Shown one piece after another: positions 43,701 through 55,700 of a stretch of 64,000 bases of DNA. Under the pieces are notes generated by a model. The model made no database searches and had not been told where the DNA came from. It was given only the letters and a program-made list of their open reading frames with translations. Each line of letters opens with the position of its first letter. Position 1 is the first letter of the stretch. The translations under genes and the position numbers were made by a program. This DNA is from Branchipolynoe longqiensis (Eukaryota > Annelida > Polychaeta > Phyllodocida > Polynoidae): positions 112,820,776-112,884,775 of the forward strand of contig CM059188.1 in assembly GCA_030323885.1 (NCBI GenBank). The letters run 5' to 3'.

Positions 43701-46700
43701 GCTGATAAGTTATTTGTTTGCCTGCATTTCAGTAGCAGATAGATAATTGGTTGGTATGGTTAGTAGCCTATGTTAGTTTTTTTGGATTTTCTTGGAATAT
43801 ATGTATTTTATTTTGTTCTACTCTTATTACTAAACTAGCCTACTCCTATTTACATATCATAGGCTTGTATGTAGCTGTGTGGTGTGTTATCTGGCTACTC
43901 TTGGCATGGTTACCTTCCATTGGGCGTCCCGCTGGTGTGCCGTGACATATCATCACATGCCCCTTTGCAGTGCAGCTTAGTGGGGGGGGGGGGGTTTCCT
44001 AGCCTAATTTGTACAGATATTTTTTTGTAAGTTTTTAGGTCAGGAATTTGTCGTTCCTACGAGTAAGGGTACAATTAAGATTCTTTGATAAATATCTCGT
44101 TATGTTGATGCATCTAATATTCTTGCAGGTCTGTTGAGTAGTGGCCAACTTGATTAAAGCTGCATAGTCTGATAAAGCATACAAATTTCAAAACCAAAAT
44201 AATTATCTAGATTTGATTCTACATATCTAACTTAGACATTGGTGCACTAATTAAACCTTTGTTTCTGTATAGAAGGGAATACTGCGTCAATTCAATAGAA
44301 CCTGTTACTGCAAAAGCCTATGGTGTCAGACTTTTGGTATGCTTGCCCAAATAAATTTGGCATGTTTGCACTTCAAATATTTCCAAAGTTAGCCATTTAG
44401 AATAAAAGTTACTTCAAACTAAAGTAAGGTAGATTATAATGATCAACCTAACATATTTATCTCAGAAAATGACAAGAAACCCAAAACCATCGGACTTTAA
44501 GTAGTGGCCAATTATATTAACTAAAATCATATTCCATGTGCCTAACCACTGACGATAATGTAAAGAAAGACTATCAGAAGCTCTTATTCGCGTATTTGAT
44601 TTTTTTGTGGTAATAGTCCCCCAATAAACTGATGGCTGAGCTTGAGTTATATAGCATAAATAAATTTTAAACTAACATCAAACATCTGAAGATCGTGAAG
44701 GTACTCATTCTTCTGCGCAGACTCCGCCTGGTGCAACGTGACGTCATCACCCCTTAGTGAGAAAAGATGTGATTAGGTCAAAAACAAGGTCAAAGAGACA
44801 CTGTGTGTATGCGTACCTATACGCGCGCGTGTACTTTATGCATTGGTGGGTTACGGGAGGTTAATTATGTAATATAGATCAAGAATAAACTATTTATATA
44901 TAATACCAAAGAGTGGTTAAGTCTTAGCGTTGTTGTGATCACTACTCCTCTGTTAATCGGCACTGCCAATGGGCATCACCATACTCCACTGATGCTTCGT
45001 CAAGCATGGATTGTTAATAGCCTGGTGTTTTTTTGCCTACCGTACATATTTCATATTAATTTGGACGTTTTTTTTTTTGTTTACTAATTTTGGTCACTTT
45101 GACCAGAGTGGCATCCATTTTGAGTCATGTAAGTGCAAGTGTTCTTAACTCCACCATTAGATAATGCCACCGATATGGTTTACCAGATAATGGTACAGAA
45201 GGATTCCACCAGATGGCAGCACTATGTTGAAACGGGACCGTGCACGTGTCCGGAAAATTGCAGAGAATGTAGATATATACAAGGTCTACCTTTAACCTGT
45301 GCACAGCATTGGTTAAAGCTAGTAATGATATAATAGACACCATATTTATTGGGAGGAAAAAAAGTGGAATAATTGAAGATAATTTGGGAAGTAGTCTCAC
45401 CAGAGTACATCTTCGCTGTAGTTATTTGATGCCTCGTCGTAAAGTTGACCATCCTGTTTCAACGTGTTCAAGCTTCCTGAAAAGAACCCAACCAACAATT
45501 TCTTTATCAACACTGCATATAAGGTTGTCTGCACCTGCAGCTGTAATAATTGTTTCTTAAAACTTGTGGGGATCTCCAAATGGTCGTATGAAACCGAAGA
45601 CATGCAAAGCTTATACTTATCGCTACATTGCCTGGTACTACTACGAGGATAACGCAAGGACTAGTTGGCTCAGGATTATCTGACTGAGTGTGATAGTGGG
45701 TGATGGTGTTGAAACCTTGAAGGCATACATGCTATACCAGTTGGGCAGCATTATAAAATCGCCATGAGTACACACTGCTACGAGTCGGTACCAGTCCAGA
45801 TCTGACCTTTCGATACTGCTAGGGCATAAAACCCCAAATAAACGAATATTAAACTAATTTTCCCGACACCGTATTGACAGATTACAAAACATCTAGGGGA
45901 AAAAACTCCCAACATTCTTTAGTACACAAGTTGACAATATCTGTTTGGCAGAAAATCTATTTTTATACCGTAAAAATATTGGTGGTTTCATGAACAGAGA
46001 TGAAAGCGGTCTCTGGGGAAAAAAGCGGAAATGCTGATATTCTCCCATAGGTTTAGCAGTCAGGGAATCGTAGAAAATTCCCGGAAGTCGGGTTTCAAAC
46101 AAATACTTTTGAAGCATGTATTAGTAGTATACACTGATAGTGCTCCGGCGTCTGCACCACACATTAGTATACGCTGATCGTGCTGCAGCGTAAAACAGCA
46201 TATTAGTATACACTTAGTTATAGTGCTGCGGCGTTTGAACACCATATTACTATTGGTATAAACTTATAGTGCTGGTGAATGTTAACAACGTATTAGTGTA
46301 TACACTTATAGCTACAGAAAAAATCCCGGAAATCCGCGAAATCGCGGAGATCTTTCATCCCTGCATGAAGAAAATGTTCTGTAAATTCTCCATATCAAGG
46401 CAAGCAGTGTTATGTTTAAAACAAACAAAAAAGTAGACAAACAGAAATGGATAAAAATATTACCCTATGTGCTTACCTTTGAGATCAACCGCGATGAGCC
46501 GAGGAGTGAACGTAGTTTCCCCCTACAATAAATAAAGCAATTTATTTGTAAACCAATCTAGCCTCCCTGGTATGCAAGACATTCTGCCAACAGTGTATAG
46601 TTGGGTTGGGTTGGGCTGGTGTTTTGTGATTTACTAAATGAACATGATCAGGTACCCTGGTGTTAGTCAGATGGCTAAAAAAAAAAAGCAGAGAGGGAAA

Positions 46701-49700
46701 TTACGTTAGTTACATTAAAGTTATATAGGCTTTCAGTTTGCTATTTAAAAAAATAAATAAATAAATTATATTAATTATTATAATCTACCTTACTTTAGTT
46801 TGAAGTAACTTTGATTTTAAATGACTAACTTTGGAGCTAAGTGCAAACATACCAAATAAACTTTGAGGTGTATGTCAAAACTCTGACACCATAGAATTCA
46901 GCAGTAACAGGTTCTATTAAATTGGTGTAATGTTCTTTTATATGCAGCAATAAATGCTTAATACGTGCACCAGTATCTAAGTTAGATATGTAGGGTCAAA
47001 TCTAGAAAAGGGCTTTGGTTTCGAAAATTTGATACATTTATCAAACTATGCAGCTTTAAGGAATTTGAGTACTAGGTGCTAACATTGGTTGCCTACCATT
47101 TCAGGAATAAGTTACAATAAACAACAGGAATCAAATTAAACCAACAAATCGTCAGACAATTGTTTGCTCTAAAGACCTGAATTACGATCAATAACCAAAA
47201 GAAACCATTTCGGTGGTACCATTTAATAAATGGTCTCGTTGTCTATTTTTCTTTGATTCGAAACAGCTTCCCTTAAATGATTACTTCTATTCTGCTAGAA
47301 TACATATCGCATAAGGCAGAAACATACACAAATGACGATTCACATTGCAGTCTCGCCAAGTGACTAGTAAAGCCGTGTTTACACGGGGAATTGTGAAACG
47401 ATCTAGACAAAGCGATTCATATGAAGCGTTTTTGATGCGTGTTTACACGGCGGAGTTTGAAAGTGTGTCGGCGCCGGGAACAAGCAGGCACCTGTAGCCT
47501 GCAAGCACTGCTATTTTGTTTAGTCTACACACGTCGATTTGACACAGATTTAGCGGCTATGTTAATATCGCTTGGAATTTAAGGTTAATTTAATTAAATT
47601 TCATTATTTGAGTCTGTAATTCTGTTAAATATGATCGCATTCACTACATTTCGGCGTAATCGGGCCATAACACTGCCGGGCACCAGCGATTAGTTACTTC
47701 TCCCCCTGTTCCCGGCACGCACTACTATTTTATACTATCGCCGCCCGGGAACAAGCTGAATCGCTCCATCTAGACCACCTCCCGAGGTGGTATAGATGTA
47801 CCGTTTCATATGAATCGATTCAGCCCTAAAACGCCACAGAGGTGCGTCTACACGGGAAATGTGAATCGATCTAGGCAAATGGATTTATATGAGGCGTTTT
47901 AAATGGCCCGTGTAAACACGGCTATGGTGACGATATTGAGAATTTCAACTTACTGACAGATTTTGACCTTCCCTGAACAAAACATCATGGTTTATTTCTT
48001 TTGGTACTCTTGCTTCGGCTGTACTATACACAAACGATGATTCCTGAAATATACAAAGGTATCATAGTAATTATACACATTTATAATCTCATCTGGCGCT
48101 CAAATGTGACACATAGTAAAATACAATTTTCATTATATATACAGCGTTCAAAATAAGAGCTTGTCCTCGCCAAGTAAGAGTAGGCACAAACAAGCAGAAT
48201 GTGGCCTGCATATACCCAATCCTATATTTCAGACCGCCTCTCTTGTAGTTGTACAGAGACAACGGTTCGTATCAATATTCGTTTCACCCTTTATCATGAC
48301 TCACACAGTTGTTTAACCCAATTTAAAAAAAAAGTATATTTAATGTCACTTATATATCTATATATTATCTATACTTATAATTCATATATACAATTATATA
48401 TATATATAATATCCGTATATACAATATCCGTACACTATTGGATAGTTGGTTTGCCTCTATTCTAGATAACAGATTCACCCGTACTGCAAGTACGGGGAAA
48501 ACCTTTTTAGTTTGATGTAGTTTGACTTGCAACGGCTAACGTGTAATGACTACACTCTACTCTTTTTTTATTTATTTTTTTATTGAGGCTGTATTTATTC
48601 TGTCCATAGCATGTAAGCCTGGGTACCCAGGCTGGTTTTCAATGCTGGCCAGCTGTAGTGTTGGCGTTGTCTTACCAAACAGTAGCTTCTGATAAGTTAT
48701 TTGATTGTCTGCATTTCAGTAGCAGATAGATAGTATGTTGGTACGTTTAGTAGCCTATGTTACTTTTTTGGGCCCTCTTGGCATTGTATTTTTGTTATAT
48801 TCTTATTACTATGTTAGTTGTTTTCTTAAGGTTCTATGTTAGTGTTTTGGGGTTTTCTTGGGAAGAGTTTTCCATTTTTTTCCCTACTTAATTCTATACT
48901 AGCCTATTTTATTTTATTTACATGTCCATATGCTTGTACGTAATAGGTGGTTGAGTTATGTTTGTTTGGATTTGATTTATATTGTTGTTGGATATGTTAC
49001 CTGGCTTTTTTATTTCCGGTTAACCCGCCCTGGGCTGTCCAGTTGGTGGGCCATGACATATCACCTGCCCTCTTGTGGTGCAGTTCAGTTGGAGTTCCCA
49101 GTTTTTATTTTGCAAAGATATTTTTTGTATGTTTTTAGGTCAGGGATTTGTCTTTCTTTCACCATTTGCGCATTCCATGCCTTGGCGGCCATTTCCAGTG
49201 TGCTCCTTTCATGGGCTTTGATCTGGCTTCTGGTCTGCCTCAGTAGTGGTGCCTTGCTTGCTCTGGTGTCCCTTAGTGGTTGGGTTAGACGCTTAATGTC
49301 TTGGCTATATCCATATGCTAATGTTTTTAGGTGGATTATCCTTCTGTTTTCTAGTAGCTTTACTTTAGTTCTTTTGTGTAGGTCATAAGTGGGGTGTAGT
49401 TTGTCTACTTTCAGGCATATTTTCAGGGCCCTATTTTGTAGTATCTGCAATTTTTTAAGTAGCTCTTTTTTAGCACCCATGTAGATTACATCCCCATAGT
49501 CAAAGTAGGGGAGTACCATGCCTTTGAAGATTTTTATTGACATATCTTGTGTCATATAGTTTCTTAGTTTAGCAAATAGCCATAGTTTGTGATTTACTTT
49601 TTGTATGATTTTTGTTACACACAGATTGTAGTTTAGCTGGCTATCTAGTTCTAGGCCTAGGTATTTGTAGTGATTTACACTTTCCAGTGTTTGGTTTCCT

Positions 49701-52700
49701 AGTGTGCATTGTAGGTTTCTTCCTGTGATTGCTGTATGTGAGAAGAGTACTGTTTTAGATTTATTTGCATTGATGGTTATTTTATTGGATTCACACCAGC
49801 TGTCCAGCTTTAGCAGGACTCTATTGAGACTTTTATAGTGATCTTAGACAGTCTGCATAGATAGAAAAAGTCTTAAAGTGAGTTGCTTGTCACATGTGCT
49901 TGTTCAGCCGTTTTTTTTACTAACGTTGACTAATATTTTGGACTTTAATCAAATTAATGTAAATTTCCCATCAAATTACATCAGGAAGGAGTTTCATCTA
50001 GCAAAACCAATATTATTGTGACATGTTAGATTGATGGCATTGCTACCCTTGTAAAGGAATAGTTCAGTTCCATATAACTTATAAGGTTTGAGATATATAC
50101 AAACAAAGGATATATAATCAAATCACGCGTACGCAGGTGTGTCAGAAACAGAGACTACACTACAGAGTCGGCACCTGGAAAACCGCCGCGGTTGCCGGTC
50201 TCGCTAAACTAGTGCTGTGACGTCATCACTTTTCAGCGCTGCGTTTTTTGTCGTTCGCGAAAATGCGGATTTAAGATATTAGCTCTGCTCAAATTAGAGT
50301 TTGAATGGTACGATTTTGAAGCACACTAATTTTAACAAATTCTAGTTTGTGTCTGATCAAATCCAACAAGAATTGACATGCAGGTACCCAGCTTTCTGAG
50401 GTTGAAGTTAACTTTCCCTACATTATGACACTCTTGCTATTTAGCAGACCTCCCCCCCCCCCCCCCCCCCCCCCCCCCCAGATAGACCGGTTATTTAATA
50501 TCTTAACTATTAATATGTGAAGTTTCATAGCGATCCGAATTTCTGCACTTCAGTTTTTACGCTCCGTAAGTTTGCCGATCATGCTAAATTCACGCCATAA
50601 TACAAATACTACTAACAAAGGGGTCTGAATTTGGCACCTTTAAAGCATAATATCTCGGGTTCTAATATAGGGTAACTATATATAGATTAGTTAGACGAAT
50701 CTTACCTTGGTATAGATGATGGATAACTATTGTTTTCCCGAGGTATAAGCCTCGGCTAGACGTGGGTGAGGGAGAGATAAGCACATCCGGGTCCAGCAAT
50801 CTTTACCTACTAATTCAGGATAAAATGATCTCTAATAAATTCTTGAGAAAAAACTAATGTTTCCTTTGTACAAGCAACAGACTAGACGTGGTAGGGTGTG
50901 GAGGGTGGGCCCTCACCCACGTCTAGCCGAGGCTTATACCTCGGGAAAACAATAGTTATCCATCATCTATACCAAGGTAAGAATCGTCTAACTAATCTAT
51001 TTTACCTCGGTATATAGCCTCAGGCTAGCCGCAGGCTAGGGAGACTTTACGTAATATCATTTTATCCTGATATTTCATTGTTATTGTTATGTTATTCTGA
51101 TTATTTGTTTGGTATGGAACATTGTTAAAATCACTATTTGTGACTATGCTTATGTTCTCACCTTTTGACCTTTAATGCTGTAGCAGTCGTTGTGCGACAC
51201 CACTGGGCTTCTCCAGACGCTTGTTATAATGTCTAGCAAACGATCGTTCGGTCCTCCACCCTGCATGCGCTAGGATGCGCTTGACCGAAATTCCTAGGAG
51301 GCGTGCTTTTGACACCATGGCTCCTCTCGTTGAGTGTGACGCATATTTGTCCGTATTCACTCCTGCCAGCTTTAGCACATTAATTGTCCAACGGGCAAGT
51401 GTGTCCCTTGAAATGCCCTTCTGTGGCTTAATAAAGCTTATCAATAATTGTCTTGAGTTTCTAACTCCTTGTGTCTTGGATATATATGTTCTAATCGCAG
51501 AAACTACACACAGTTTTGGATTGTCCTTGAATTGTGTTACATCAATTGATGACAAAGGGTCGCCTATGCGATTAGATTTTAACAATGTTGTTAAATCGAA
51601 GGTGGCTTGCCTTCTATCTATTTCCAGTCCATCGAGTGAAAGTGCCACTATAGTTTGGCCTCGATGACCTGTGACTAACAGTAATAAAAGTGCTAACTTA
51701 AACCCTAATTGTTTTATGTCTAGAAATCTATTATGTGGCCAATCCTTAAACAGTTTGAAGACCAGTGACACATCCCAAAATCGGTCGTATTTTGGTTTAG
51801 GTGGGTTTCGTTCATAAATCCCCCTTAGTACCCAGTGGATTACGTGATGTTTACCCATTGTTTCTCCCCCTAACCTGGGGAGAATGATCGATAGAGCACA
51901 CCTGGCCGCATTAATTGCGCCGTAACCGAGGCCATCTTGTTCTAACATCCTGAAAAATCTGCACACTTGGGCAATGGTTGGATCCATCGGTTTAACCTTT
52001 TGAATAAGACAGTAAACGCCCCATTTTTTTCAAATATGTGGTATACATTTTAACTGTTCCTTTTCTCCACGCATGCGACACCAACCGTTCTTGTGTAATT
52101 TTGTCTAAACCAAATTGTTCTAGGTATTTATTCAGAAAAGGAATGCAAGCAATGGTGTTGTTGCTACGTTGCCGTGATGTTCCAGAGGGCCTTGGTGAGT
52201 TAGATTTCCTTGGGATTTTTGGGAATCTTAGGCAGTCGCTGGCTGTCGAGACTATTCCCGCTAGCCACGGTTGTGTGTCCCATTCGGGGACAATCAGAAT
52301 GGCGTGGGACCGATCCATCTTTATCTTTCATGCCACTCTGGTAATGAGATTAAAGGGGGGGGAAATGTAATAAAATTCATTTTCCCAAATCAGTGAGAAA
52401 GCATCTATGTGCCAAGCAAATGGTTCTGGGTGCCATGACACATATTTGTTAATCTTGAAATTATTTCTTGATGCAAATAAGTCTACCGTAGGTAAACCCC
52501 ATTGTTGACAAATTTTGTTGAAAATTTTTGTGTTTAATTTCCATTCTAAGTGATCATGAAAGACTCTGCTCTTTTTGTCAGCCAGGACGTTCTGCGAACC
52601 TGGGATATGAGATATGGTTAACCATATTTTATGTTGTTGCGCCCAGTTCCAAATACTCTGTGCCAAGTTATTGCATTCTTTTGACTTTGTACCTCCCATA

Positions 52701-55700
52701 TTCCTGACATATGCCATAGCTGTAGTGTTATCTGTCAGAAGTTGAACCGTCTTTTTAGGTATTTTAATTAGACTCAAAAGGCCCAAGTAAATCGCTCTTA
52801 ATTCAAGAACATTAATATGGTCTGATTTTTCGTTATCCCTGTGGCTACATCATTTCGATGAGCTCCCCAACCTTGTAATGAAGCATCGGTAGTAACTACC
52901 GTGTTGGGTTGACCCATTCGAATGGGATTGGGGGAGTTATCAATATTGTCGATCCACCAAAAAATGTCTTTACAGCCGTCTCGGGAAATGTTCATTGGTC
53001 TTTCGAAGTTACCTTGTTTGCGTGCTAACGCTCTATTCTTGTCTATTTCTAGAGATTTGATATGTGCGGCTCCATAAAGAACAGCCGGGGCATACGAGAC
53101 CATTATCCCGCTAAGGACGGCGACCTGTCTAATCTTCGGCCTGGATATGTCAAGCAGCTGGGAGGCTGTGTCGTGAAACTTCTGGAGTTTCTGTACCGTT
53201 AGAGATACGGTCATGGCTTTGGTGTTAATCAGAAACCCTAAGCATTTTAATTCCCTATTCGGGACGAAAACAGATTCTTGTTATGAATGTAAAATCCTAA
53301 ATCTGTTAATAAAGCACACAAATCAGTAACTGCCGTTTGGCATTCATCAAAGGATTCTGCCATAATAAATGAATCATCTATGTATGGGAACATTGTGTGT
53401 CCTATTCTACCCATGACTGCAAAAACAGGTTTTAACAATTTGGTAAACAGTTGCGGTACGCAAGCTAGACCATTAGGCATGCATGTAAATTGGAAGAGGG
53501 TACCGTTCCAAATAAATCTCAGAAATTTTCTGTGTTCTTTGCAAATGGAGACTGTGTAATACGCATCTCTTAAGTCAACACTGGCGAGCCAGGCTTCCGG
53601 CGTAATTAAATCTCTCGCCGTTTCTAATGAGAACATTTTAAAATGTTTGTATGTAACCGACTCATTTAATTTGGTTAAGTCCAAAATCATGCAAATTTCG
53701 CCATTTGGTTTCGGCCTAGAAAAAACATTAGAAATAAACTGTCCTTCTGTGTTTTGTACTCGTTCAATAATTCTCTTAGTCTCAAAAAGAGAAACCTGAA
53801 AATCAATTGGTAGTTTTTCTTCTGCGTTAAATTTATAAGGGAACGGAACTCTTTTCTGTTTTGGTATATCTGTGAAGGGTATTTGAACCCCTTTTACAAT
53901 TTCCAAAATTTCGCTATCATTTGTAATATTACACCAGTTGTGTAAACAGTTCAGGATATTTCCTGCCTTAAATGTGCTTACATATGCTTGTGTCTCTTCA
54001 GACACCGTGTTGAGGGTAGAAGTCTGTGTTGTCGACTCTACTTGGCTCCTGGCCGTGGGAACTGGGGTCTGGGTGTAAACTCCCTTTTGTACCCGCGGTT
54101 CTCGTTCCACCCCGTGGTCTGTCGTTCTCCTCTGCCGCGTCCCCTGGGATTGAACCCGAAGGATGGACCTCCGCGTCCTGGCCTGCCTCCTCGGCGGAAG
54201 CGAAAGTCCGAGCGGGGGCGTCGGAATTTGCCGGGGTTGTCGAACTTCTTACCCCTGTCAGTGTTCTTAGCGCTTTTCGTGTCGACCTCCACTGCTTTGA
54301 AGAGGTGCGCTAGCTGTCCCCCAAACATTTTGGTTTTGTCCAGCGGCTTACCGAGCACTGGTTTTGGTGGGAGGTAAAGTGTGTATTCTTTACCGTCATT
54401 GTCCGTAACTTTCTTAGACCTGGCAACTTCTTTGCCAGCATCTGTGGTCACCGACTTAAAGACGTTCTCGAAACGTCATAAAGTTCGACGCTGCGGTAAG
54501 CAGCGCAATGCCTTTATCCATAGTGCGAGCAAGCGACGAGAATTTATTCTCGGCTTGCATTCTGTTTGCTACCAGAGTTATGGAAGTGAGAGCTCCGAGC
54601 ACTGCTCTATGGATGGTACACAACGCGTTCTCGTAACGCCGTCTTTCATCCGAGAGATGGATACCTGCATCCATTTCCTTGCTGATGGACTCGGGAACGC
54701 CTTTGATTCCTGAGATTTGTTCGGTGAGCTTACTAATCACCTCAGCGGGTTTAAATGTGTGGAAATGTCCTTTTAACGTTTCCCGCATCATGGTTGTGGT
54801 ACGCAACCGCTTTGCTTTCGCCAACGGGCATTTCTTTTTAATTTTTGCCCCTATCCGTGCATAGACACCCGCTCTTTCGGTGTCTGAGTCAGACTCCGTC
54901 GTGGACGAGTCATTTGAATCATCAGATGATGAGTCTTTCTTCTTCTTCTTCTTTTTGTTCTTCTTGGTCTTTTTAACCCGCTTCTTGTTGACTTTGGTGA
55001 ATTCATCACCTGAGCTACTCACGGGTCTCTTGAGCCTCTTGACTTTCAGTTTCGGAACCTCAAATGCTGATTCAGTTTCATCATCCGAAAAGTCTTCCCA
55101 GACGTCGTCTGGGATAGGAGGAGAGGGAACCCGTGTAACGGGTTGCGTATGTTTGTACTTCTCCATAAGCCTGACGATCTTGTCCTCTAGGTCCTCGTCT
55201 CCGCTATCCTTATCCGAAGGACCAGCTCCTGGCTGTGGGGACGGTGGCCGCGTCTGTGGCGGCGACGAATCGTACCCTGAGGGCATGCGGCCTTCTGCCG
55301 CTGCCGGCGGAACTTTGTTGCGCTTGGTGGCCATCGGTTTCTGTAACAAAAAAGTTACTTAATACCGGTATCGTCTCAACATGGTCACAAAGTGAGCCCC
55401 AAACTGGGTTGAGGTATTATTCGTATGGTATAGAGTAACGTGTTTACACCGTTCTGTATACAGGCGTTAAGCTAATGGTATGCCGTAGGTTTTATCGGTA
55501 GTGAAACCAACCAAACAGAGGGGCGGCCATTGGCATGCCCGCTCTCTCTGTTTCGTACACTTCTCCCACCCGCGGCATTCTGCGCCAGCAAGTTGAAGAA
55601 AATATTACGAAACTCGGAGGCTCCCCTCAAAAACCGGTCTGGGGAGTCTATAAAAGAAACCCAGGATCATCCCCAACAAAACCCTCTTTTAGGGTTCGGA

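Noticed and set aside
48930..49388. 152-codon hydrophobic + strand ORF resembling a membrane protein
   Set aside because: It is the antisense of the LINE-2 reverse transcriptase fragment; the - frame has recognisable RT motifs.
53988..54377. + strand ORFs opposite the DIRS gag region
   Set aside because: They are shadows of the RGG/GRG-rich gag tail on the - strand.
54800..54920. Lysine/serine-rich gag segment as a host nuclear protein
   Set aside because: It lies between DIRS termini, directly before the DIRS RT, in the same orientation; composition alone does not support a host gene.
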